NCBI RefSeq assembly: GCF_007830445.1
Contig: NZ_VLKR01000012.1
Coordinates: 113,430 to 177,429, forward strand
Reading direction: 5' to 3'
Length of the DNA: 64,000 nt
Origin: Sphingobacterium siyangense
Lineage (GTDB): Bacteria > Bacteroidota > Bacteroidia > Sphingobacteriales > Sphingobacteriaceae
The notes under the pieces were generated by a model. It worked only from the letters and a program-made list of their open reading frames with translations, did no database searches and had not been told where the DNA came from. This document shows positions 45,179 through 53,782 of this stretch, piece by piece. Numbering within the stretch: position 1 is the stretch's first letter; every line of letters starts with the position of its first letter. Both the position numbers and the translations under genes were made by a program.

Positions 45179-46555
45179 ATGAACTCAAAGGCAGCAGAAA
45201 TTGAAAGAGAAAACCCAATTATCGTGGGACTCGATATTGGTACTACCAAAATTTGTGTTACGGTTGGGAGACGTAGCTCAGGAAACAAAATTGAATTATT
45301 AGGTGTGGGCAAAGCTGACTCTGCAGGTGTAAGCAGAGGGGTGGTTGCTAATATCCAGAAAACTGTGGGAAGCATTTTAGAGGCTGTCGAGATAGCCGAA
45401 GCACAGTCCAATGTGGATATTAAAGTGGTGAATGTGGGAATTGCTGGCCAACACATCAAAAGTATTCAACACCGTGGAATATTTACCAAAACTGATGGTG
45501 ATGATGAAATCATTCGACGCGATATCGAACGACTGATTTCGGATATGTATAAACTGGTACTGCCTCCAGGAGAAGAAATTATACATGTTTTACCACAAGA
45601 GTTTACGGTAGATAACGAACCCGGAATTCGCGAACCAATCGGTATGGCTGGTCGTCGTATTGAAGCAAATTTTCATATTATATCGGGACGTGTGACGGAT
45701 ATTAAAAATATCAAGAAATGTATTGATAATTCCAATCTGGAAGTTGCTGAATTAATTCTCGAGCCTTTAGCGTCTTCCGAAGCTGTATTGGATGAAGACG
45801 AAAAAAATGCTGGCGTTGTATTAGTGGATATCGGTGGTGGAACCACGGATGTTGCCATCTTCCATGAAGGAATTATTCGTCACACTGCTGTGATTCCTTT
45901 AGGCGGTAATATTGTAACGGAAGATATCCGTCAAGGATGTTCTGTTTTGCGTTCTCAGGCTGAATTGTTGAAAACTCGTTTCGGATCGGCTCTAGCTGAT
46001 GAAAATAAAGAAAATGAGGTGATTTGTGTGCCAGGATTGAAAGGTCGTGAACCAAAGGAAATTTCCGTTAAAAATTTGGCTTATATTATTCAAGCTAGAA
46101 TGGAAGAAATTATTGAGCACGTGTACTATGAAATCAAATCTTCTGGATATGAAAATAAACTGATCGGTGGTATTGTTATTACCGGTGGTGGTGCTCAATT
46201 AAAACATTTGGTACAACTTGTTGAGTATATTACTGGAATAGATTGTCGTATCGGATTTCCGAATGAATATCTTTCTAAGAATGAGGTTTTACCAAAACCG
46301 TTGTTCGAAGAATTGAAAAGCCCTTTGTATGCAACAAGTATTGGCTTGTTGATTAAGGGAATTCAATCCCATGAGGAAGAAGAAGATAGCCGTAGAGAAA
46401 TGCACGCCCCATCGAAAAAAGTGCAGGCTGCTACGGTGACAACAAAAGAGGTTTCTGAACAACAACAAAAAGAGCAAGGATTATTGTCATGGTTCAAACG
46501 TTTTATCAAAGACGGTAACGAAATCGATGACGCAAGTTTTTTAGATAAGAAGTAA
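45179..46555 (+). CDS. ftsA: Cell division protein FtsA
   Basis: FtsA is the actin-like tether that links FtsZ filaments to the membrane. The 458-aa product has the ASKHA nucleotide-binding motifs IVGLDIGTTKICVTVGRR, VVLVDIGGGTTDVAIF and GIVITGGGAQLKHLVQLVEY, with the SHS2 (1C) insertion between. The C-terminus LLSWFKRFIKDGN, placed after a Gln/Glu-rich linker, is the amphipathic membrane-targeting helix. About 13 acidic and polar residues follow it. The 140-nt gap before ftsZ contains a hairpin with three TTTTCCACA motifs. Confidence 0.95.
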   Translation: MNSKAAEIERENPIIVGLDIGTTKICVTVGRRSSGNKIELLGVGKADSAGVSRGVVANIQKTVGSILEAVEIAEAQSNVDIKVVNVGIAGQHIKSIQHRGIFTKTDGDDEIIRRDIERLISDMYKLVLPPGEEIIHVLPQEFTVDNEPGIREPIGMAGRRIEANFHIISGRVTDIKNIKKCIDNSNLEVAELILEPLASSEAVLDEDEKNAGVVLVDIGGGTTDVAIFHEGIIRHTAVIPLGGNIVTEDIRQGCSVLRSQAELLKTRFGSALADENKENEVICVPGLKGREPKEISVKNLAYIIQARMEEIIEHVYYEIKSSGYENKLIGGIVITGGGAQLKHLVQLVEYITGIDCRIGFPNEYLSKNEVLPKPLFEELKSPLYATSIGLLIKGIQSHEEEEDSRREMHAPSKKVQAATVTTKEVSEQQQKEQGLLSWFKRFIKDGNEIDDASFLDKK

Positions 46556-46556
46556 G

Positions 46557-46606
46557 TTTTCCACAATAGTTGAAGTTTTCCACAATTTAACAAATGTGGA
46601 AAACTT
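46557..46606. promoter_or_regulatory. Three TTTTCCACA motifs with hairpin between ftsA and ftsZ
   Basis: TTTTCCACA occurs at 46557-46565 and 46576-46584 as a direct repeat, and inverted at 46595-46603. The last two sit in AAGTTTTCCACA / TGTGGAAAACTT, a 12-bp stem with a 10-nt loop. They match the DnaA-box consensus TTWTNCACA, but the hairpin could also be an attenuator or ftsA mRNA 3' end. Confidence 0.5.
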
Positions 46607-46695
46607 TTGTTGAAATTATATTATTATTACATTACATATAGTGGGTTTGATTCGTTCTGATATCATCTTCATTGTAAGTTAAATAGGGATAAGTT

Positions 46696-48393
46696 ATGTC
46701 AATACAGTTTGAAATGTTAAAAGAACAATCTTCAATAATCAAGGTTATTGGGGTTGGTGGTGGTGGCGGCAATGCCGTAAACCACATGTATAAACAAGGA
46801 ATTAGTGGGGTAGATTTTATCGTGTGTAATACTGATGCGCAAGCATTGGAATTGAGCCCGATCCCAAATAAAGTTCAATTGGGAATAAGTCTAACCGAAG
46901 GTATGGGAGCAGGAGCAGATCCTGATGTAGGTGAAAATTCAGCAATCGAAAGTATTGAAGATATCAAACGTATGTTGGGTACCAATACCAAGATGTTGTT
47001 TATTACAGCTGGTATGGGCGGTGGTACTGGTACTGGTGCTAGCCCGGTATTGGCGAAAGCTGCCAAAGAATTGGGTATTTTAACTGTTGCGATTATTACG
47101 ACACCATTTACATTTGAAGGTAAACGCCGTCGTTCTCAAGCGGAGGAAGGGCTTTCGGAATTACGTAAATATGTAGACTCTTATCTTGTTATTTCTAACG
47201 ATCGTTTGCGTGAAATCTTCGGGAATCTAACGATGACAGCTGCTTTCGCGAAAGCGGATGATATTTTAACTACCGCTGCAAAAGGTATTGCCGAAATTAT
47301 TACGATCCCTGGTTATGTAAACGTCGATTTTAAAGATGTACGTACCGTCATGAATGATAGCGGTGTTGCTATTATGGGTAACGCAATAGCTGAAGGTGAA
47401 GACCGTGCATTACGCGCTGTAGAAGGTGCTTTGGCTTCGCCTTTATTGAAAGACAATGAGATCGAAGGCGCTCGCTATATTTTATTGAATATTACTTCTG
47501 GAACAAAAGAAGTAACAATGGATGAGGTGGCAATCATTACGGATTACATTCAGGAAAAAGCTGGTTTGTCAGCTGATTTGATCTGGGGTAACTGTATTGA
47601 CGAGAACTTTGAAGATGAGTTGTCAGTAACAATTATTGCTACCGGTTTTCAAACATCTGAAGAACGCGATAAAGAACGTGAAAATACAAAGGTGTCTATG
47701 CCCTTAACTGCTGAACCGGCTAATTCTTTTATCAAACCTGTTTCTCAGGTAGCACCAAGAGAAGTTCCAGCTACGAATAGTTTCGTGACTCCGGTTCAAC
47801 GTGTGGATACACCAGTCCCTTCTTCAAATACGCCAACTCCAAATAATTTGCAATCTGATTTGTTCACTTCACCAAGAAATGCTGTGCAACAACAGGTGGC
47901 TGTTGAGGAACCTCAAGTTATACGTCATGATTTAGGTTTTGATGGTGGTTATGAAGAGGAAACTTCATTTGGAGACAATGATTTTCAATTGAAAACTTCG
48001 CCATCTGTGTTTCAATTCCAGATGCCAACAGTCTTCGATTCTTATACAGCACCTTCAGCTTCAGCATATGAGGAGAAACCTACTTTTTCATCAAGTACAA
48101 CAAATGAACAAGTAGAAGTCCCGCAAGTGGAAGAAGAACAGGTGTCGTTTGAAGATCAGCTCGTTCGTACGAAAGAACGTATTTTGCGTCTTAAAGAATT
48201 AAGCATGAAATTAAAATCTTCTAATGGGTTACATGAGTTGGAAAATGAGCCTGCTTATAAGAGAAAACAAATGTCATTGGAAGATACACCGCATTCTTCA
48301 CAATCTCAGGTGTCTCGTTTTACACTTTCTTTTGAAGATGGAAATACTGAAATCAGACCGAACAATTCTTTTCTACATGACAATGTAGACTAG
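46696..48393 (+). CDS. ftsZ: Cell division GTPase FtsZ
   Basis: FtsZ is the tubulin-like GTPase that forms the Z-ring. The N-terminal half holds IKVIGVGGGGGNAVNHM, the tubulin signature GMGGGTGTG (residues 107-114) and the T7 loop region NVDFKDVRTVM. At 565 aa it is much longer than E. coli FtsZ (383). The extra length is a Pro/Ser/Glu/Gln-rich linker from about residue 335 to 550, ending in the conserved tip peptide IRPNNSFLHDNVD, the likely FtsA-binding site. It is the last gene of the cluster, has its own 140-nt leader and a strong terminator. Confidence 0.96.
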   Translation: MSIQFEMLKEQSSIIKVIGVGGGGGNAVNHMYKQGISGVDFIVCNTDAQALELSPIPNKVQLGISLTEGMGAGADPDVGENSAIESIEDIKRMLGTNTKMLFITAGMGGGTGTGASPVLAKAAKELGILTVAIITTPFTFEGKRRRSQAEEGLSELRKYVDSYLVISNDRLREIFGNLTMTAAFAKADDILTTAAKGIAEIITIPGYVNVDFKDVRTVMNDSGVAIMGNAIAEGEDRALRAVEGALASPLLKDNEIEGARYILLNITSGTKEVTMDEVAIITDYIQEKAGLSADLIWGNCIDENFEDELSVTIIATGFQTSEERDKERENTKVSMPLTAEPANSFIKPVSQVAPREVPATNSFVTPVQRVDTPVPSSNTPTPNNLQSDLFTSPRNAVQQQVAVEEPQVIRHDLGFDGGYEEETSFGDNDFQLKTSPSVFQFQMPTVFDSYTAPSASAYEEKPTFSSSTTNEQVEVPQVEEEQVSFEDQLVRTKERILRLKELSMKLKSSNGLHELENEPAYKRKQMSLEDTPHSSQSQVSRFTLSFEDGNTEIRPNNSFLHDNVD

Positions 48394-48413
48394 TTGATTC
48401 ACCATAAAATAAC

Positions 48414-48442
48414 AAAAAGCCATCCAATCGGATGGCTTTTTT
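48414..48442 (+). terminator. Terminator after ftsZ
   Basis: AAAAAGCCATCC, loop AATC, GGATGGCTTTTTT: a compact intrinsic terminator that ends the dcw cluster. Confidence 0.88.
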
Positions 48443-48481
48443 AGTATCTTTAAATACCGAAATAAGACAATTATACAAGCT

Positions 48482-49624
48482 ATGACGACAAAATTAAATA
48501 ACCCTGTATGGGTAATGAGTTCTGCATTTGATAAATTATCCTTACCGGAGTTGATTCAGACGACCAAAAGAATCGGGGCCGGGGGGATAGACCTTTGTGT
48601 GTTTAGAAAAGATGGTACTCGAGAAGATCATACCGCAACACATTTGGATTATGATGATTTTACTCCTGCAAAAGCGAGGGAAATAATTGAGCTGTTCAAT
48701 CAGGCTGATTTAAAACTTTCGCTTGGTGCTTTTGAAAATATGATTGGTGGTGATCCTGAGCAACGTGTGAAGAATCAAAATCATTTATTGAAATTGATCC
48801 GTATTGCACATTTGCTTGGTGGTGATGCAAATAACGTCAAGGTAGGAACATTCGTTGGGTATAATCACGAATTGGGCAATCAAATTGATGGATTTCAAAA
48901 AAATCTTGAAGAATACAAACGTGTATTTGCTCCCATTGTTAATTATGCAGAGAGTTTAGGTGTAACCATCCTCTATGAGAATTGCCCAATGGAAGGATGG
49001 CGCTCATCACGTTATAGCTCTACCTATAACAATCTTCCCGCTGTGCTGGCCGCTCGTAAATTAATGTATGCGATGATTCCGAGTAAAGCTCATGGCGAGA
49101 TTTATGATCCTTCGCATGATGTTTGGCAAAATACAAATCCGATTGAAGTTATTCGTAATACAGACATCAGCCGCTTACAGCGTATACATGTGAAGACTAC
49201 ACGTAATTTACAGACCGCTGCACGTATTGATTGGGGTGGAATGTACCCTATGCAGCATGTTGATGCTGAATTGGCTAAAAAGGCCAACGTAACTATTCCT
49301 GGGCATGACTGGGATAGACATCACTATGAAGCAATGTTACCAGGCTTTGGTGGATCCGATAGCATGGATTGGCGAGGCTTTGTTGACTTATTGCAAGAAC
49401 GTGGTTTCAGTGGTCCCTTTGAGATCGAAAATGAAGCTAAGAATTCGAAAGATACAGGTGATTTTTCTGCAACGGTTCAAGGCTTTACGACCTGCCTCAA
49501 CTTTTTAGCACCGATGTTATGGGATTTAGAAGCAGAGGTGGGGTATTCTTATAAGAAATCTCAGCCTTTAAAAGACCTGAACGTAAAAGATGTTCCAGTT
49601 GTTACGATGGATGAGTTAATTTAG
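48482..49624 (+). CDS. Sugar phosphate isomerase/epimerase-like TIM-barrel protein
   Basis: The 380-aa product has a xylose-isomerase-like TIM barrel (AP endonuclease family 2 fold). Typical strand-end residues are seen in LSLGAFENMIGG, TILYENCPMEGWR (metal-binding Glu), HGEIYDPSHDVWQ (Asp/His), RIHVKTTRN and GPFEIENEAKN (final Glu). These are expected to bind a divalent metal in isomerisation or epimerisation of a sugar or polyol. The sugar cannot be told from sequence. It stands alone between ftsZ and a convergent response regulator gene, with no other sugar genes near. Confidence 0.8.
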   Translation: MTTKLNNPVWVMSSAFDKLSLPELIQTTKRIGAGGIDLCVFRKDGTREDHTATHLDYDDFTPAKAREIIELFNQADLKLSLGAFENMIGGDPEQRVKNQNHLLKLIRIAHLLGGDANNVKVGTFVGYNHELGNQIDGFQKNLEEYKRVFAPIVNYAESLGVTILYENCPMEGWRSSRYSSTYNNLPAVLAARKLMYAMIPSKAHGEIYDPSHDVWQNTNPIEVIRNTDISRLQRIHVKTTRNLQTAARIDWGGMYPMQHVDAELAKKANVTIPGHDWDRHHYEAMLPGFGGSDSMDWRGFVDLLQERGFSGPFEIENEAKNSKDTGDFSATVQGFTTCLNFLAPMLWDLEAEVGYSYKKSQPLKDLNVKDVPVVTMDELI

Positions 49625-49630
49625 TAGGAT

Positions 49631-49668
49631 AAAAATGCACTCCAACAAAATGACTAGTTGTTGGAGTG
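49631..49668 (-). terminator. Terminator overlapping the end of the response regulator gene
   Basis: CACTCCAACAA (49638-49648) pairs with TTGTTGGAGTG (49658-49668). On the minus strand the tail is CATTTTTATCC. The right arm lies in the last codons of the response regulator gene. Confidence 0.6.
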
Positions 49669-50295
49669 TATTCTGAAAAGTTCAATAAGTTCAGGAATAT
49701 TAGAAACATTGAGTTTTTCAAAGATTCTGCTTTTATACGTGCTCACTGTTGAAGGGCTTAACTCCAACAAGCTAGATACTTCAATAATCCCCAGTCCCTT
49801 TATTAATTGTTTAGCAACGTCCACCTCTCTATTTGACAGACGTGCCAACGGATTTAGCTTCGTCAGTTCAGACTTGCTCTGTGTTAATTTCTGAATATAT
49901 AGATCCTGTACATTGCTCGACATATACTTCCCTCTATCCTGAATAGCCAGAATAGCATTGGAAAGTTCAGCCATTGCTGTTGTTTTGTTGAGATAGCCTA
50001 CTGCTCCTGCTTCGATATAGCGTAGTGCATATAGTGATTCGTCATAAGACGAGAAAATCAATATTTTGATGCTTGGTCGAATTTGAAGGATCTCCTCAAC
50101 GACGCGTATATTATTTCCACCCGGCATATTAATGTCCAACAATAACAGGTCGAAATCCTCTACCTTTATTTTTTCAAGAACCTCGTCAAAGGTTTCAGCT
50201 TGGAATATTTCTGCCTTTTGAAGAGTTTCTTTAATAATAACGGAGGCTCCTAACCGTACAATACCGTGGTCGTCTGCTATAAGAATCTTTTTCAT
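49654..50295 (-). CDS. NarL/LuxR-type response regulator (orphan)
   Basis: The 213-aa product has an N-terminal receiver domain (MKKILIADDHGIVRLGASVI, with the phosphoacceptor Asp54 in LLLLDINMPGG and Lys near residue 103 in YLNKTTAMAEL). The C-terminal LuxR-type DNA-binding helix-turn-helix contains NREVDVAKQLIKGLGIIEVS and STVSTYKSRIFEKLNVSN. It would activate or repress genes when phosphorylated. No histidine kinase is next to it, so its partner must be encoded elsewhere. A 277-nt stretch separates it from mscL, AT-rich, with only a possible mscL -7 box (TAGTTTTG, 50536-50543). Confidence 0.9.
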   Translation of the reverse strand: MKKILIADDHGIVRLGASVIIKETLQKAEIFQAETFDEVLEKIKVEDFDLLLLDINMPGGNNIRVVEEILQIRPSIKILIFSSYDESLYALRYIEAGAVGYLNKTTAMAELSNAILAIQDRGKYMSSNVQDLYIQKLTQSKSELTKLNPLARLSNREVDVAKQLIKGLGIIEVSSLLELSPSTVSTYKSRIFEKLNVSNIPELIELFRIHSNN

Positions 50296-50572
50296 AGATA
50301 TGCTATCTGATGCTGGGCTTTAATTACCGTATGAAATAAAGTACTAACAATATACAATATATCTTGATATTTTACTAGTTAACGCGCAAATATAAGAAAT
50401 TAAGTTAATAAAAATTGGGGCGGTGCGAGTTGCGTATCTTTTTATATAAATAGGACATAGGCTAGAAAATATAGCACAATATGAGTTTAACGATAAAAAA
50501 TTGGCATATTTTAATTAGATTTATGTGACAATTACTAGTTTTGTCATAATTTATGGACTAAAAAATTTAAAT

Positions 50573-50980
50573 ATGGGATTTTTAAAAGAGTTTAAAGAGT
50601 TTGCAATGCGCGGCAGCGTGGTCGATCTAGCTGTCGGTGTTGTTATCGGTGGAGCCTTTGGTAAAATTGTCACCTCATTGGTTGACGATATTATCATGCC
50701 GCCCATTGGTTATTTAACAGGGGGTGTTGATTTTTCATCCAAAAAATTGATTTTGAAGGCCGCTGATGAAGCTACTAAACAAGCTGAAGTATCCATTAAT
50801 TATGGAAACTTTATTAATGTGGTTATTCAATTTTTAATTGTAGCATTCTGTATTTTTTGTGTTATCAAAGCATTAAATTCATTGAAACGTAAAGAGGAAG
50901 CAGCTCCGGCGGCACCTGCAGCACCGACGAAAGAAGAAACACTTTTGACTGAGATCAGGGATATTCTGAAAAATAAATAG
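50573..50980 (+). CDS. mscL: Large-conductance mechanosensitive channel MscL
   Basis: MscL opens a wide pore at high membrane tension to release solutes during hypo-osmotic shock. The 135-aa product begins [20 protein letters not shown], the amphipathic N-helix and first transmembrane helix with the pore-lining [19 protein letters not shown] second helix ([22 protein letters not shown]) and a cytoplasmic bundle ending [11 protein letters not shown] follow. ATG 50573 is used; 16 further in-frame codons upstream would run through the promoter and are not family-like. It is monocistronic. Confidence 0.95.
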   Translation: MGFLKEFKEFAMRGSVVDLAVGVVIGGAFGKIVTSLVDDIIMPPIGYLTGGVDFSSKKLILKAADEATKQAEVSINYGNFINVVIQFLIVAFCIFCVIKALNSLKRKEEAAPAAPAAPTKEETLLTEIRDILKNK

Positions 50981-51003
50981 TGTAAGGTATATACTTCATT
51001 TAT

Positions 51004-51040
51004 AAAAATCAGCACAGTCAAACTGTGCTGATTTTTATTT
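51004..51040 (+). terminator. Terminator after mscL
   Basis: AAAAATCAGCACAGT (51004-51018) and ACTGTGCTGATTTTT (51022-51036) form a 15-bp perfect stem with loop CAA. Confidence 0.85.
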
Positions 51041-51129
51041 TATGGTAGGTGAAAAATTGTTTTTTGAAGCTGTAGCTGAATAAATTAGCTTGTCTGCTTC
51101 ACATTAACTTTAAATGTTCGTAATATTGT

Positions 51130-51160
51130 TTGTTTTTGTCTAAAATAAACTTTACTTTTG
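51130..51160 (+). promoter_or_regulatory. Promoter for rpmH-rnpA-yidD
   Basis: TTG (51130-51132, within TTTG), a 20-nt spacer and TACTTTTG (51153-51160) match the Bacteroidota consensus; the rpmH ATG follows about 60 nt later. Confidence 0.7.
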
Positions 51161-51219
51161 CATTCCTCTTGGGGAGTTTTGTATTAATTGAAGTAAGAAC
51201 AAATTAGCATAATAGCGTC

Positions 51220-51378
51220 ATGAAAAGAACATTTCAGCCATCGCAAAGAAAAAGAAGAAACAAACACGGTTTTAGAGAGCGTATGAGCTCTGCAAACGGT
51301 AGAAGAGTATTAGCTTCACGTAGAGCTAAAGGTAGAAAACGTCTTACAGTGTCTGACGAATACCGTCACAAAGGTTAA
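51220..51378 (+). CDS. rpmH: 50S ribosomal protein L34
   Basis: The 52-aa basic protein begins [18 protein letters not shown] and continues [20 protein letters not shown], the nearly invariant L34 sequence, ending RHKG. L34 is part of the large ribosomal subunit. It is followed after 60 nt by rnpA in the same direction, the conserved bacterial arrangement. A consensus promoter lies upstream. The gene is short but its sequence is unmistakable. Confidence 0.97.
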   Translation: MKRTFQPSQRKRRNKHGFRERMSSANGRRVLASRRAKGRKRLTVSDEYRHKG

Positions 51379-51438
51379 TCTTTGACAAGGATCGGTGGCC
51401 GCTTATAAGAGCTTTTTCTAATAAGATTAAGTCATCGT

Positions 51439-51855
51439 ATGAAAAATACATTTACAAAAGAAGAACGGTTATGTGCGAAAAGGCGTATTGATGCGCTTTT
51501 TAAAAGCGGTTCTTCTTTTGTTTTGTATCCGTTTAGGGTTGTTTTTATCTTCGAGAAAAACAACTTGACTGACCATATTCCCTCCAGTCAGTCTATCATT
51601 TCAGTATCCAAACGTAGGTTCAAAAGAGCAGTTGATCGCAATTCGATTAAGCGAATGATGCGTGAGAGTTACCGTTTACAAAAATCGAATGATTTGATTC
51701 CGTTTTTGTTGAAACATAATGTAACTTTGTATTTAGCTATTCAATATGTAGGCAAGCAGATCTTAGCGTATGATGTGTTTAGCACCGCAATGAATAAAAT
51801 GCTGAAAAAATTGCAGGATGAATGTGCTGAAGCTTATTTGGAAAAAGGGGATTAG
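51439..51855 (+). CDS. rnpA: Ribonuclease P protein component
   Basis: RnpA binds the catalytic RNase P RNA and helps mature tRNA 5' ends. The 138-aa basic product begins [20 protein letters not shown] and has the RNA-binding motif [20 protein letters not shown], the RNR signature region of the family. It follows rpmH and its 3' end overlaps yidD by 38 nt. It is a little longer than the E. coli protein (119 aa) because of an extended C-terminus. Confidence 0.94.
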   Translation: MKNTFTKEERLCAKRRIDALFKSGSSFVLYPFRVVFIFEKNNLTDHIPSSQSIISVSKRRFKRAVDRNSIKRMMRESYRLQKSNDLIPFLLKHNVTLYLAIQYVGKQILAYDVFSTAMNKMLKKLQDECAEAYLEKGD

Positions 51856-52072
51856 ACCCTTGTTTAGTTTTATTTTCTTGGCTATTATTCGTTTCTACCA
51901 AGTTTTTATCTCACCATTTTTAGGCGCCAATTGTAGATATACACCTACCTGTTCTCAGTACGGTAAGGAAGCTATTTTGAAATATGGTCCTTTTAAAGGT
52001 GGCTGGATGGCTTTGAAACGAATCGCACGTTGCAACCCTTGGGGTGGCCATGGGCATGATCCTGTACCTTGA
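51818..52072 (+). CDS. yidD: Membrane protein insertion efficiency factor YidD
   Basis: This 84-aa protein has an N-terminal membrane-associated helix ([20 protein letters not shown]) and the conserved core [19 protein letters not shown] and [13 protein letters not shown], with three conserved cysteines. YidD assists YidC-mediated insertion of inner-membrane proteins. ATG 51818 overlaps the rnpA reading frame by 38 nt, suggesting coupled translation. A shorter start within the family core is possible. yidC itself, often next, is not here. Confidence 0.93.
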   Translation: MNVLKLIWKKGIRPLFSFIFLAIIRFYQVFISPFLGANCRYTPTCSQYGKEAILKYGPFKGGWMALKRIARCNPWGGHGHDPVP

Positions 52073-52086
52073 TTTCTATAACGACG

Positions 52087-52794
52087 ATGAATAATTTAAT
52101 TTTACAAATTGATACATCAACCGCTGTATGTTCGGTTGCCTTGAGTGAAAATGGTCAAACGTTGCAAGTCATCGATCTCGATGAACCAAATGCTCATGCG
52201 GCTAAATTGACTATTTTGATTGAGGAAATTCTTAAACAGACAGGCCGAAAGATGCAGGATTTGAACGCTGTTGCGGTGAGTATGGGGCCAGGCTCGTATA
52301 CAGGCTTGCGGATAGGGGTGTCTACGGCCAAAGGTCTCTGTTATGCCTTAGATGTACCTTTAATCGCCATTAACACGTTAGAAGCGTTGTTTTTAGGCTA
52401 TAAAGGGCAATTCGGTTTAACAGAAGATGAAGCTTACCTTCCTATGCTCGATGCCCGTCGGATGGAAGTCTATACAGCAGTTTATAATCATAACGCTATA
52501 TTGGAGAGAGCGACATCTGCGGAAATCATCGATGTTGAGTATTTCAATGAATTATTGCTGAACTACCATCGTGTCCATTTATTTGGTTCGGGAGCCGATA
52601 AATTCCAGGATTTGTTCAGTGCAACGGATCGCGTGGATGTGCTGAGCGGATTTAATGTTTCCGCGGCTTTTCTATCGCTGTTGGCCTTTGATAAATTTCA
52701 GCGGAAAGAGTTTGAGGATGTTGCTTATTTCGAGCCATTCTATCTTAAAGATTTTGTGGTTACCCCTGCAAAGAAAAAGGTTGGCTTATTATAG
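52087..52794 (+). CDS. tsaB: tRNA threonylcarbamoyladenosine synthesis protein TsaB
   Basis: TsaB is the scaffold that dimerises with TsaD in t6A synthesis. The 235-aa product starts MNNLILQIDTSTAVCSVALS and has the ASKHA-family motifs VSMGPGSYTGLRIGVSTAKG and LDARRMEVYTAVY. Start ATG 52087 was chosen; a longer frame from 52069 begins inside yidD's stop region and adds unlike residues. Its last 6 nt overlap the convergent corA. Its partner tsaD is at 24825-25826. Confidence 0.93.
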   Translation: MNNLILQIDTSTAVCSVALSENGQTLQVIDLDEPNAHAAKLTILIEEILKQTGRKMQDLNAVAVSMGPGSYTGLRIGVSTAKGLCYALDVPLIAINTLEALFLGYKGQFGLTEDEAYLPMLDARRMEVYTAVYNHNAILERATSAEIIDVEYFNELLLNYHRVHLFGSGADKFQDLFSATDRVDVLSGFNVSAAFLSLLAFDKFQRKEFEDVAYFEPFYLKDFVVTPAKKKVGLL

Positions 52795-53694
52795 CCAACC
52801 TTTTCTTTTGAACCACAAATAAATCGCAAGGGATATGGCAACCATGATTCCCATGGCCACTGGATATCCATAGTACCATTCTAATTCGGGCATATTTTTA
52901 AAATTCATTCCATAAATTCCTGCCACAAAAGTGATTGGCATAAAAAATACGGAGAAAATCGTCAGGATGCGCATAATCTCATTGGTGTGATTAGACGAGA
53001 TGTTGAAATATACATTCAGTAGCTGTGCTACATTTTCCGATAAGTTTTCGTACAAGGTTGATGTCCGGACCTGGAGATCTTTTAAATCGCGGGTATAGAC
53101 ATCTTTTTTCGACGAGGAATGAAAATGCTCAACGACCTCTCTGTAGAGAAAGATGACCTTTCGTGCAACATCAATCTGCCTTTTGATAAAATAGAGGTTT
53201 TTCAGTATTGGCTGTTGTTTCATGCGTTTGAGGAAAATCAATTCTTCGTATGCATCGATGCGTGTTGAAAGTTGCTCTAAGGTTTGACTAAAGGTGAATA
53301 CAGCCGCAGTCGTGATAAATACAGCCAGTTTACGGCTATTTTTTGTCTTGATGGACGTGAATTCAATATTCTTAAGTTTTTCTAAAAACTCGATACGACG
53401 TTTGTGTACAGTAATCACAAAATCACTTCCGTAGAAGATGGTCAGGCGATCGGTGATTTCCCCGATGCTGTCTGAATTTTCCTTGAAATTGTCCGACATG
53501 ACACGGAGAATAACAAAGGTATAATTCTCAAATTCTTCAATTTTCGGTAGATGTTCTGGTTCTTTGGAATCCTTGATCGAAGCTTCATTCAAATTGAAGC
53601 GCTCTTTGATAAAGGTGAAGTCTTCTGAGGTTGGCTCAGCTATATCTATCCATTCGTAGTTTGCGATTTCCTTTTCAACAATCGTTCTGACCAT
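52789..53694 (-). CDS. corA: CorA-type magnesium/cobalt transporter
   Basis: The 301-aa product has a large cytoplasmic N-terminal domain, a long stalk helix and two C-terminal transmembrane helices (ILTIFSVFFMPITFVAGIYG and YPVAMGIMVAISLAIYLWF). The selectivity loop contains the GMN motif (GIYGMNFKNMPE, near residue 263), the signature of CorA Mg2+ channels. The C-terminus is basic (RKGWL). It is convergent with tsaB, with which it shares 6 nt, and is preceded by a terminator. Confidence 0.94.
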   Translation of the reverse strand: MVRTIVEKEIANYEWIDIAEPTSEDFTFIKERFNLNEASIKDSKEPEHLPKIEEFENYTFVILRVMSDNFKENSDSIGEITDRLTIFYGSDFVITVHKRRIEFLEKLKNIEFTSIKTKNSRKLAVFITTAAVFTFSQTLEQLSTRIDAYEELIFLKRMKQQPILKNLYFIKRQIDVARKVIFLYREVVEHFHSSSKKDVYTRDLKDLQVRTSTLYENLSENVAQLLNVYFNISSNHTNEIMRILTIFSVFFMPITFVAGIYGMNFKNMPELEWYYGYPVAMGIMVAISLAIYLWFKRKGWL

Positions 53695-53737
53695 AAATCC
53701 AATTTTAGTAAGGACAAGATAAGAAAGAAAATAAAAA

Positions 53738-53764
53738 AAGCCATCAACTCAGTTGATGGCTTTC
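53738..53764 (-). terminator. Terminator after the OmpH-like gene
   Basis: AAAGCCATCAAC and GTTGATGGCTTT form a perfect 12-bp stem with loop TCA, flanked by A/T runs, between the OmpH-like gene and corA. Confidence 0.85.
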
Positions 53765-53782
53765 CTAAATTATTATAACCTT

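Noticed and set aside
46557..46603. Replication origin at the TTTTCCACA cluster
   Set aside because: Only three sites, no AT-rich unwinding element was evident, and it is inside the ftsA-ftsZ operon; a regulatory or attenuator role is more likely.
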